Positions 6,423 to 13,729 of a stretch of 13,729 bases of DNA are shown in pieces (position 1 is the first letter of the stretch; every line of letters begins with the position of its first letter). The position numbers and the translations under genes were made by a program. Location of the stretch: assembly GCA_902768065.1 (NCBI GenBank), contig CACXJP010000066.1:1-13729 (forward strand), in the 5' to 3' direction. The DNA is from an uncultured Erysipelotrichaceae bacterium. Its GTDB lineage: Bacteria; Bacillota_I; Bacilli_A; RF39; UBA660. The notes under the pieces are model-generated. The model was given only the letters and a program-made list of their open reading frames with translations, was not told where the DNA came from and searched no databases.

Positions 6423-6500
6423 ATGAAATATAAACACAGTATATCGGAAAAATATAATATTGAATTATTAGAGGAGTCAGTAGTATTTAGGCTTTATTAA
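6423..6500 (+). CDS. 25-residue leader peptide upstream of the recombinase
   Basis: ATG 6423 is preceded by GGAGG (6411-6415). The peptide begins MKYKHSISEKY and ends in EESVVFRLY before TAA at 6498-6500. Its last ten codons lie in the 5' arm and loop of the attenuator hairpin, and its stop codon is the first triplet of the 3' arm of the inner stem. A ribosome reaching the end would therefore block the hairpin. This arrangement recalls the leader peptides before ribosomal-protection tetracycline resistance genes in Tn916-like elements. That resemblance is from memory and unverified. The peptide's role is probably cis-regulatory rather than enzymatic. Confidence 0.6.
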   Translation: MKYKHSISEKYNIELLEESVVFRLY

Positions 6501-6522
6501 ATACTACCCACTCCTCTTTTTT
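6471..6522 (+). terminator. Attenuator hairpin before the recombinase
   Basis: Outer arms GAGGAGT (6471-6477) and ACTCCTC (6510-6516) plus inner arms GTAGTATTTA (6480-6489) and TAAATACTAC (6498-6507) give 17 paired bases with a 2x2 internal loop, an 8-base apical loop and six T. It lies 21 bases before the recombinase start and within the leader ORF. CTCCTCTTTT (6511-6520) could alternatively pair with the recombinase ribosome site AAAAGGAG (6526-6533). Confidence 0.8.
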
Positions 6523-6537
6523 AGTAAAAGGAGTTGA

Positions 6538-8487
<1,950 letters not shown>

Positions 8488-8492
<5 letters not shown>

Positions 8493-8634
8493 AATGTGTG
8501 GCACGTTATGAAATTACAAAGTAATTTTGTAAGTGGCGATAACATTTTATTCTATCTTATGAAAATATAACTATTACGAAGTTTTAGTTATTGTTTGAAT
8601 AAGATAAAACGGATTCTAAGGTGTTAAACCTTAG
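8488..8634. repeat. Cluster of nested inverted repeats upstream of oriT
   Basis: Three structures lie side by side. (A) AATAAAATGT (8488-8497) and ACATTTTATT (8542-8551) enclose a small hairpin, AAATTAC/GTAATTT (8511-8527). (B) TATCTTAT (8553-8560) and ATAAGATA (8599-8606) enclose ATAACTA/TAGTTAT (8567-8591). (C) CTAAGGT/ACCTTAG (8616-8634). A includes the recombinase stop and may also end its transcript. With oriT these fill the 230 bases between recombinase and relaxase genes, and could be accessory protein sites or a structured RNA. Confidence 0.7.
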
Positions 8635-8685
8635 CTCCCATATCTTGTTAGTATGACAAGATATATAGGGAGTTATACATCTTGT
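8635..8685 (+). other. Predicted oriT of MobV (pMV158) type
   Basis: Arm ATATCTTGT (8640-8648), a 7-base loop, arm ACAAGATAT (8656-8664), then ATAGGGAG and TTATAC (8665-8678), then a third arm ATCTTGT (8679-8685). This three-arm layout matches the pMV158 origin as I remember it, where the nick lies between ATAGTGTG and TTATAC, predicting a nick here between 8672 and 8673. The next gene encodes a MobV relaxase. CTCCC (8635-8639) can also pair with GGGAG (8668-8672). Confidence 0.72.
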
Positions 8686-8722
8686 CAAATACCTTTTTCA
8701 AGATAGAATTGGAGGTGAATTT

Positions 8723-10063
8723 ATGGTAGAACTAGCATATTCATTTCATATTGGAAATGATAAGAATAAAACTAAAAAAGCAAAGCAAAAGAATACTCCT
8801 ACTAACTATAATAATAATGCTATTCAAAATGCTATGCAGTTATCAAAAGTAAATCATCATAATTTAAGACAATATGATAATAATCCTGAAAAGATAAAAA
8901 CTTTATATGGCTCTAATGATATTGTAAAAGATGTTAAAGAATTATATAAACAAGAATTTGAAGAAGCAAGATTAGAATATAATTCCAAACAAACTAGAGA
9001 TGATAGAAAAATAAAAGATTATTATAGTAAGATTAGTAATGATACAAAACATGATCTAGCAGTAGAAATTATTATAGAACTTGGGGATATGGATTATTGG
9101 TGGGACAAAGACGAAAAAGAAATGTATAAAATGGAAAAAGTTTATGATGCACAAGTTTTATATTTAAAAGAACTAGTTCCTGATTTTAAAGTGGCAAATG
9201 CGACTATACATTTTGATGAATCATCTCCACATCTTCATATAGTAGGAATAGCAGTTAAAGATAATTGTAAAACAGGTATGATTAAACAAGCTGGTAAATG
9301 TAGTGTATTTACAAAAGACAATTTACCTAAAATACAAGATAAAATGAGAGATAATTGTATTGAATCATTTAATAAAGAATATGGCTTAAATGCTGTTTTA
9401 AAAGATAAACAAAAAGGAAGAAATATTGATTATAGAGTTAGTCAAATGGCTGATTATGATGAATTGAAAAAAAATTATAATCAGCAAAGGCAAAAAATAA
9501 ATCAACTTAATAATCAAACAAAAAGTTTAAATACTAAATCGGAAGAAATAAAAGATATTATTAGTAATTTAAAGAATCAACCTTTATCAAATAAGAATTT
9601 ACTTTTATCTAATCAAAATAAAGATAAAATAATTGATTATATAGAGGAAGTAAGTAAATCTACTAATGACTTTAAAGAAATAACTAACTACTCTTTATCA
9701 GTAGATAAAATAAAAGAAGATTTTAAAGAAAATCATAACTCTATTGAAGATTTAAGAAAAAGAGTTAAATTACAAAATGAAGAAATAAATGATTTAAGAT
9801 ATGATTTAAATAATAAAGATAATGAAATATCATCATTAAAATCTAAAATAAAAGATTTAAAAGATTCATTAGACTATTGGAAAGATAGATTTCAAAGAGT
9901 GGTAAATTTTATTCATGATAAAATACATGGTATATTTGGTGTTAAAAATGAAAAATACAAAGAAATGGCTGATAATTTATTTATAAATGGAATTATGAAC
10001 GAAAAAGAATACACTAGTGTTATTAATAAAAAAGAAAAAAATAGGGATGATTTTGAAAGATAG
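8723..10063 (+). CDS. mobV: MobV/Pre family relaxase
   Basis: The 446-residue protein should nick oriT and stay bound to the DNA strand during mobilization. HNLR (H46-R49) matches the catalytic-histidine motif of MobM. HFDESSPHLH (163-172) is the HxDExxPHxH metal-binding motif of MobV relaxases. The N-terminal 235 residues form the relaxase domain. From about 245 to 395 the protein is a Lys/Glu/Asn-rich coiled coil, probably for dimerization or membrane contact. GGAGGTG precedes ATG 8723. The predicted oriT lies 38 bases upstream, so nicking and binding could repress its own promoter, as described for MobM. The DUF1016 gene follows 11 bases later in the same operon. No coupling protein is visible, so a helper system would be required. 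Confidence 0.9.
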   Translation: MVELAYSFHIGNDKNKTKKAKQKNTPTNYNNNAIQNAMQLSKVNHHNLRQYDNNPEKIKTLYGSNDIVKDVKELYKQEFEEARLEYNSKQTRDDRKIKDYYSKISNDTKHDLAVEIIIELGDMDYWWDKDEKEMYKMEKVYDAQVLYLKELVPDFKVANATIHFDESSPHLHIVGIAVKDNCKTGMIKQAGKCSVFTKDNLPKIQDKMRDNCIESFNKEYGLNAVLKDKQKGRNIDYRVSQMADYDELKKNYNQQRQKINQLNNQTKSLNTKSEEIKDIISNLKNQPLSNKNLLLSNQNKDKIIDYIEEVSKSTNDFKEITNYSLSVDKIKEDFKENHNSIEDLRKRVKLQNEEINDLRYDLNNKDNEISSLKSKIKDLKDSLDYWKDRFQRVVNFIHDKIHGIFGVKNEKYKEMADNLFINGIMNEKEYTSVINKKEKNRDDFER

Positions 10064-10074
10064 GAGGATAAATA

Positions 10075-10770
10075 ATGATAAATGAAATAGTAGATAATAA
10101 TAAAATTTTTGATGATTATTACGAAAAAATTAATCAAATGATAATAAATTCAAAAACAAATATTATAAGAAATATAAATCATGAAATGGTTGAATTATAT
10201 TATAATATAGGACAAGCAATAAATGAACTTATTGATGAATATAATTTGGAAAAATCACAAAATGAAATAATTAAATCTTTTTCTAATAAACTTACAAAAC
10301 AATTTGGACAAGGTTTTAGTGTTCCAAGTTTGAAGAAAATGAAAAAGTTTTATCAAGTATTTAATGGTAGTTCCACACTGTGGAACCAGTTAAGCTGGAG
10401 TCATAATCGACTTATTATGAATATAGATGATGAAACAAGAAGAAATTTTTATTTAGAAGAATGTATAAAGTCTAATTGGAGTGTTAGACAATTAGAAAGA
10501 CAAATAAATAGTTTTTATTATGAAAGACTAATTTCCACTAAAGAACCATATAAAGAAGAAGTTAAAAATGAAATAAACATTTTAGAAAAGAAAGATAAAA
10601 TAGAAAATTTTGTAAAAGATCCATATGTATTAGAATTTTTGGATATTAAAGACAAGAGATTTTTAGAAAAAGATTTAGAAGCTAATCTATTGGAGCATAT
10701 TCAAGAATTCTTATTAGAATTAGGAAGAGGATTCTCATTTGTATCTAGACAAAAAAAGAATAGATGTTGA
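10075..10770 (+). CDS. DUF1016 (YhcG-like) protein, N-terminal part (frameshifted)
   Basis: AGGAGG (10062-10067) spans the mobV stop and serves ATG 10075. Residues 10-160 are the DUF1016 N-terminal domain: NINHEMVELYYNIGQAI, FGQGFSVPSLKKMKKFY, and LSWSHNRLIM near 106-114. The family's nuclease domain starts near residue 165 with the segments around DPYVLEFLDI and GRGFSFVSRQ. The frame then breaks at an A7 run (10751-10757) where family members have RQKRI; six A would restore it. The early stop is TGA, which no intact gene in this window uses, supporting the break. DUF1016 proteins are PD-(D/E)xK-type nucleases common in mobile and defence islands. The role here is unproven. Confidence 0.85.
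   Translation: MINEIVDNNKIFDDYYEKINQMIINSKTNIIRNINHEMVELYYNIGQAINELIDEYNLEKSQNEIIKSFSNKLTKQFGQGFSVPSLKKMKKFYQVFNGSSTLWNQLSWSHNRLIMNIDDETRRNFYLEECIKSNWSVRQLERQINSFYYERLISTKEPYKEEVKNEINILEKKDKIENFVKDPYVLEFLDIKDKRFLEKDLEANLLEHIQEFLLELGRGFSFVSRQKKNRC
10370..10386. repeat. Intragenic copy of the terminator palindrome
   Basis: GTTCCACACTGTGGAAC lies within the DUF1016 coding region (residues 99-104). The same 17 bases, with only the central C changed to G, recur at 11108-11124 in the gene's terminator, so the two are exact inverted copies. Confidence 0.8.
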
Positions 10771-11104
10771 TGGTGATAATTTTTACATTGATCTTGTTTT
10801 TTATAATTATGTATTGAAATGTTTTGTTTTGATTGATTTAAAATTAGATAAATTGACTCACCAAGATATTGGACAAATGGATTTTTATGTAAGATATTTT
10901 GATAATGAAATAAAAGAAAAAGAAGATAATCCAACAATAGGTATAATATTATGTTCAGATAAAAAAGATACAATAGTCAAATATTCAGTATTAAATGATA
11001 ATAAAAATTTATTTGCTTCAAAATATCAATTATATTTACCTACAGAAAGAGAATTAGCCTTAGAAATAGAAAAACAAAAAGCAGAATTTAACGATAATAA
11101 TTAA
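10739..11104 (+). CDS. DUF1016 (YhcG-like) protein, PD-(D/E)xK nuclease part (frameshifted)
   Basis: This is the second half of the DUF1016 gene, one base out of frame; real homology begins at about 10752 (KKRIDVDGDNFYIDL). In this frame D18 lies in YIDLVFY, and D33-L34-K35 (FVLIDLK) with Q42 in THQDIGQM forms the nuclease core of the family. NPTIGIILCSDKKD and FASKYQLYLPTERELA are the usual C-terminal signature. Removing one A from the A7 run gives a single protein of about 342 residues, the normal family length. The TTG opening this frame lacks a ribosome site, so it is not an independent gene. The transcript ends at the 11107 hairpin. Confidence 0.85.
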   Translation: MYLDKKRIDVDGDNFYIDLVFYNYVLKCFVLIDLKLDKLTHQDIGQMDFYVRYFDNEIKEKEDNPTIGIILCSDKKDTIVKYSVLNDNKNLFASKYQLYLPTERELALEIEKQKAEFNDNN

Positions 11105-11106
11105 GT

Positions 11107-11137
11107 GGTTCCACAGTGTGGAACCATTATATTTTTT
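11107..11137 (+). terminator. Rho-independent terminator of the mob/DUF1016 operon
   Basis: GGTTCCACAGTGTGGAACC (11107-11125) forms two 9-base arms around a single G, followed by ATTATA and six T. It begins three bases after the DUF1016 stop. Confidence 0.75.
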
Positions 11138-11211
11138 AACAAAATGATTTAATTTAAAAGTGTAATTTTCTTAAAAAGCAGAATTTCGATTAAAAATGAT
11201 CTAAAGTATGA

Positions 11212-11217
11212 TATAAT
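11212..11217 (+). promoter_or_regulatory. -10 element for the 11256-13617 operon
   Basis: A perfect TATAAT lies 38 bases before the start codon. No good -35 is seen at 16-18 bases upstream, so an activator may be needed. Confidence 0.5.
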
Positions 11218-11255
11218 AATGTAAATGGATAGATAGTCGTAAAGGAGGTTTGAAC

Positions 11256-12506
11256 ATGCTTACGGTTGAACAAGTAAAAAACAATATTACAAATTATAAA
11301 ATTGAAAATGGAATTGTTATTGATAAATCAAATGATCAACCAGTTTATGATGAAGATAGAATATTAGAAGTCAAATCATCTATACTTTTTTATACAGAAG
11401 CAAAAGAAAAATATGATAGATTATTAAAACAATCTCATTCAGGACAATTAAAATATGGATTAGGGCATTTTGTAGAGGAACAAATGAAAGATTTTTCAGT
11501 TAATAATGAAGTCCAAACGCAAGGATCTATTTCTCCACACAATAAATTAACTAATGAAATTTTAAATTCAAATGGTAATATTCAAGAATTTTGGATGGGT
11601 GATGATTTAAAAAATGGAAAATACTCCATTTTGTTAGAACCTAAAAAGAGTTATTATTTAGCTTATCTAAAATTGAAATTTAGAGAAAAAGGATTAGATA
11701 TTGATGATATAGCAATTAGTATTGATACTAGTCAATTTGCACATACTGGAAATTCAAAAATATCAATAAATTATAATTTAAAAAAATATGATAATAAGAA
11801 AGGACAACAAGTAGTTGAACCTAAAAAAGAAGAACAAGTAATTCAATCAACACAACAGACATTATATCAACATCCTATGGCTAATGAATTAAATGAATTG
11901 GAAAAGCAAAAACAGATTGCTAAACAAAATAATGATGAAGATGCATATAAATATGCACAAAGTAATATTGAAAGAATAATAAATCAAAATCAAGCAACTA
12001 TAAGTCCAGAAAAATGGGACTCATTAAGTATTGATGAACAAATTGCATTTGTAAGATTAAAAATTAACGAATCAAAAATACTTCATGATAAAGATGAATT
12101 TGATTATTGGAATGCTAATTTAGGTAGTTTAGAAGCAAAGAAAACTCAAAATAGTATAATTGATGATAAACCAGCAGAAAAGCCTCCAGAGAGACCTGTA
12201 GAAGATAAATCTGACTCACTTGATTTTAGTGTTATGATTAATCAATTAAGAACTCAAAATAGTCAAATAAGTTCAGAATATAAATCAATGTTATCTGATG
12301 GATATATTGATGATGAAGAATTAGCTATTTTGATAAGTAGATTAAAAGATTTATCTGATAATGCATCAGTTATTAAATCAATGGTAACTGATCAAAATCA
12401 AGAAATAATGATTGATTCAATTATTGAAATGATAAATAAAGAAAGTATTAAAATGACTACTATGCAAAGAGGCATAGAAGAAACAAATCATAGTTTTGGA
12501 AGATAA
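11256..12506 (+). CDS. Hypothetical mobile-element protein, 416 residues
   Basis: Function not recognised. AAAGGAGG (11241-11248) sets ATG 11256; TTG 11250 is too close. Residues 1-180 look like a compact domain with strands and helices (FWMGDDLKNGKYSILLEPKK, then YYLAYLKLKFREKGLDIDDIAISID). Residues 183-208 are a Gln/Lys linker, 209-300 are helical and charged (ELEKQKQIAKQ, IDEQIAFVRLKINESK), and 303-320 are a Pro/Glu linker. The C-terminal 95 residues are helical with DGYIDDEEL (349-357), which resembles an acidic EF-hand-like or SHOCT-like turn. There is no signal peptide, membrane span or nuclease motif. It is probably co-transcribed with the next gene, whose ribosome site overlaps its stop. 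DNA processing or control of mobilization is a guess. Confidence 0.78.
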   Translation: MLTVEQVKNNITNYKIENGIVIDKSNDQPVYDEDRILEVKSSILFYTEAKEKYDRLLKQSHSGQLKYGLGHFVEEQMKDFSVNNEVQTQGSISPHNKLTNEILNSNGNIQEFWMGDDLKNGKYSILLEPKKSYYLAYLKLKFREKGLDIDDIAISIDTSQFAHTGNSKISINYNLKKYDNKKGQQVVEPKKEEQVIQSTQQTLYQHPMANELNELEKQKQIAKQNNDEDAYKYAQSNIERIINQNQATISPEKWDSLSIDEQIAFVRLKINESKILHDKDEFDYWNANLGSLEAKKTQNSIIDDKPAEKPPERPVEDKSDSLDFSVMINQLRTQNSQISSEYKSMLSDGYIDDEELAILISRLKDLSDNASVIKSMVTDQNQEIMIDSIIEMINKESIKMTTMQRGIEETNHSFGR

Positions 12507-12519
12507 GGAGTATATAAAA

Positions 12520-13617
12520 ATGATAAATAGAAGTGAAATAATTAATATAATGAAAGAAGATAAAACTAATATTAGTAGAGATAATGTTGATTTATATGCA
12601 ATTAAGAAGATATTAGAAAAGACATTAGAAAAACTTAATTCTGTTGAATGTATTACTGATACTAGATTTATTCCTTATGGAAGAATGGAACTATTAATAG
12701 ATGAATTTGAAAATAATATTAAAGATAATAAATTTATTGATGCATATTATAATATAAGTGATTATTTAAGTGATTCGAGAATATCACTTAATAATAATCC
12801 TGAAATTGTTGATAAAAATAAAGAATATTATAATGAAGATAAAATTTGCAAAGAAGAACAAACAATTATAATTGAAATGATAAATAAATATTTATCAGCA
12901 ATCAATAATGCTTTAGAGAAGAAGAATATGAATACTAATAAAAAAGAAATTTTAAAAAATATTTGTGATAATTTAAATGAATCTGTTGATAATTTTGAAA
13001 TATCAAGATTAGAAGAAATTAATGCTGATATATTTACTTTAAAAGACACTCAAAGAGGACTTGGTGGAATTATTATTGGTGATGATGGCTCAAGTTTAGT
13101 ATGTGGTTCCATGTATCCTATAAGCCATTATATTGAAGAATTTAAAAATGAAAAAAATAAAGTTGCAAATGATAAAATAATAACAAAAGATGAATATCAT
13201 AATTTGTTTGAAACCGATGATAATGATGCATTTGTTAGATTAATTATACCTGCTAATGAACCTACAAATGATTATCCTACAGAACTTAATTTAATTGGGA
13301 AATTACCTCAAGAATTTACTACTGATGAAATTATTAGAATGAAAAAATATTCACAAAAAATGTATGGTAAAATAGTAAATGATAATAATGATGAATTAAA
13401 TCAAAAAATACAAAGTTTTGCTAAACAACATGGTTATCAAAAAGCAGTATATTTAAATGATTGGAATGGTTATAAATGCTATGAACCTGTTTATGATGAA
13501 ACGCAACCATCATATACTGGCTTACCTATAATAATTCTTGTAGATGATCAAAATAATATTCGTATGTCAACATCAGATGAGGCTTTTCAACAAATTAGAG
13601 ATACAGAGAATAATTAA
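12520..13617 (+). CDS. Hypothetical mobile-element protein, 365 residues
   Basis: Not recognised. ATG 12520 is chosen because AAGGAG (12505-12510) lies nine bases upstream; an in-frame TTG at 12496 overlaps the previous gene. Roughly the first 170 residues are helical, Asn/Lys/Glu-rich and probably coiled. The second half is more globular, with GLGGIIIGDDGSSLVCGS, a helix, and DAFVRLIIPANEP. A C-terminal segment ends in GLPIIILVDDQNNIRMSTSDEAFQQI, which looks like strand-turn-helix. No catalytic motif is evident. It is second in the operon with 11256 and the last gene of the mobile region in this window. Confidence 0.75.
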   Translation: MINRSEIINIMKEDKTNISRDNVDLYAIKKILEKTLEKLNSVECITDTRFIPYGRMELLIDEFENNIKDNKFIDAYYNISDYLSDSRISLNNNPEIVDKNKEYYNEDKICKEEQTIIIEMINKYLSAINNALEKKNMNTNKKEILKNICDNLNESVDNFEISRLEEINADIFTLKDTQRGLGGIIIGDDGSSLVCGSMYPISHYIEEFKNEKNKVANDKIITKDEYHNLFETDDNDAFVRLIIPANEPTNDYPTELNLIGKLPQEFTTDEIIRMKKYSQKMYGKIVNDNNDELNQKIQSFAKQHGYQKAVYLNDWNGYKCYEPVYDETQPSYTGLPIIILVDDQNNIRMSTSDEAFQQIRDTENN

Positions 13618-13629
13618 TATAAAATATTA

Positions 13630-13658
13630 TTGTTATTTTTTCTATTCTTTGGTAAAAT
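13630..13658 (+). promoter_or_regulatory. Promoter-like pair near the window end
   Basis: TTGTTA (13630-13635) and TAAAAT (13653-13658) are 17 bases apart, giving a start near 13665. There is no ORF downstream in the window; the transcript would contain the hairpin GATTGAT/ATCAATC (13668-13685) and then the CCA-ended hairpin. Confidence 0.4.
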
Positions 13659-13692
13659 GAATATAGTGATTGATATAAATCAATCGTCTTTA

Positions 13693-13729
13693 TGCGAAAG
13701 AGTTGTAAACCACTTCGTCGTTCGCACCA
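13693..13729 (+). ncRNA. tRNA-like CCA-ended hairpin at window edge
   Basis: TGCGAA (13693-13698) pairs with TTCGCA (13721-13726), followed directly by CCA, like the acceptor end of a tRNA. Only about 36 bases lie between the would-be 5' end and the CCA, and no proper D, anticodon or T arm can be drawn. It could be a deleted tRNA remnant, an attachment-site scar or the start of a different RNA. The window stops here, so the call is weak. Confidence 0.3.

Noticed and set aside
9913..10137. Minus-strand ORF rich in I, F, Y and S that looks like membrane segments
   Set aside because: It arises from the antisense of AT-rich coding sequence across the mobV/DUF1016 junction.
10748..10760. Programmed -1 frameshift at A AAA AAG in DUF1016
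   Set aside because: A -1 slip leads to a different frame from the one that encodes the nuclease domain; +1 or -2 is required.
10760..10780. Genetic code 4 (TGA as Trp) to explain the absence of TGA stops
   Set aside because: All Trp codons seen in the genes are TGG, and reading TGA at 10768 as Trp gives only a few more residues and does not restore the DUF1016 domain.

Overview
The window is AT-rich and standard-code. Every intact gene ends in TAA or TAG, and every tryptophan I read is TGG. Short intergenic gaps, TATAAT promoters with short leaders and AGGAGG-type ribosome sites point to a low-GC Bacillota or Mollicutes-related bacterium, probably host-associated. I cannot name the species.

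The left part (1 to about 5950) looks like ordinary chromosome. It holds the 3' part of a radical SAM enzyme, two PlsC-type acyltransferases in an overlapping pair, an alpha/beta hydrolase, a DUF1003 membrane protein overlapping a small lipoprotein, tRNA-Arg(CCG), a two-gene operon of unknown proteins, and tRNA-Thr(CGT) and tRNA-Thr(GGT) in tandem. Most transcription units end in a hairpin terminator that overlaps the promoter of the next unit. The second acyltransferase carries an insertion of about 80 residues made of three helical repeats.

The right part (about 5951 to 13620) reads as an integrative mobilizable element next to the tRNAs. In order it holds a small CxxC/HxxH protein, a promoter with a palindromic operator, a 25-residue leader ORF overlapping a strong attenuator, a large serine recombinase broken by a one-base frameshift, a hairpin-rich segment ending in an oriT that matches the pMV158/MobM layout, a MobV relaxase, a DUF1016 (YhcG-like) PD-(D/E)xK nuclease broken by an extra A in an A run, a terminator, and a two-gene operon of unknown proteins. 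The window closes with a promoter-like pair and a CCA-ended, tRNA-like hairpin. No replication, coupling-protein or type IV secretion gene is visible, so if mobile the element would need a helper.

The points most worth checking are the attenuated recombinase leader, the predicted oriT, the two A-run frameshifts (true decay, phase variation or sequencing error), the repeat insertion in the acyltransferase, and the palindrome shared by the DUF1016 gene and its own terminator.
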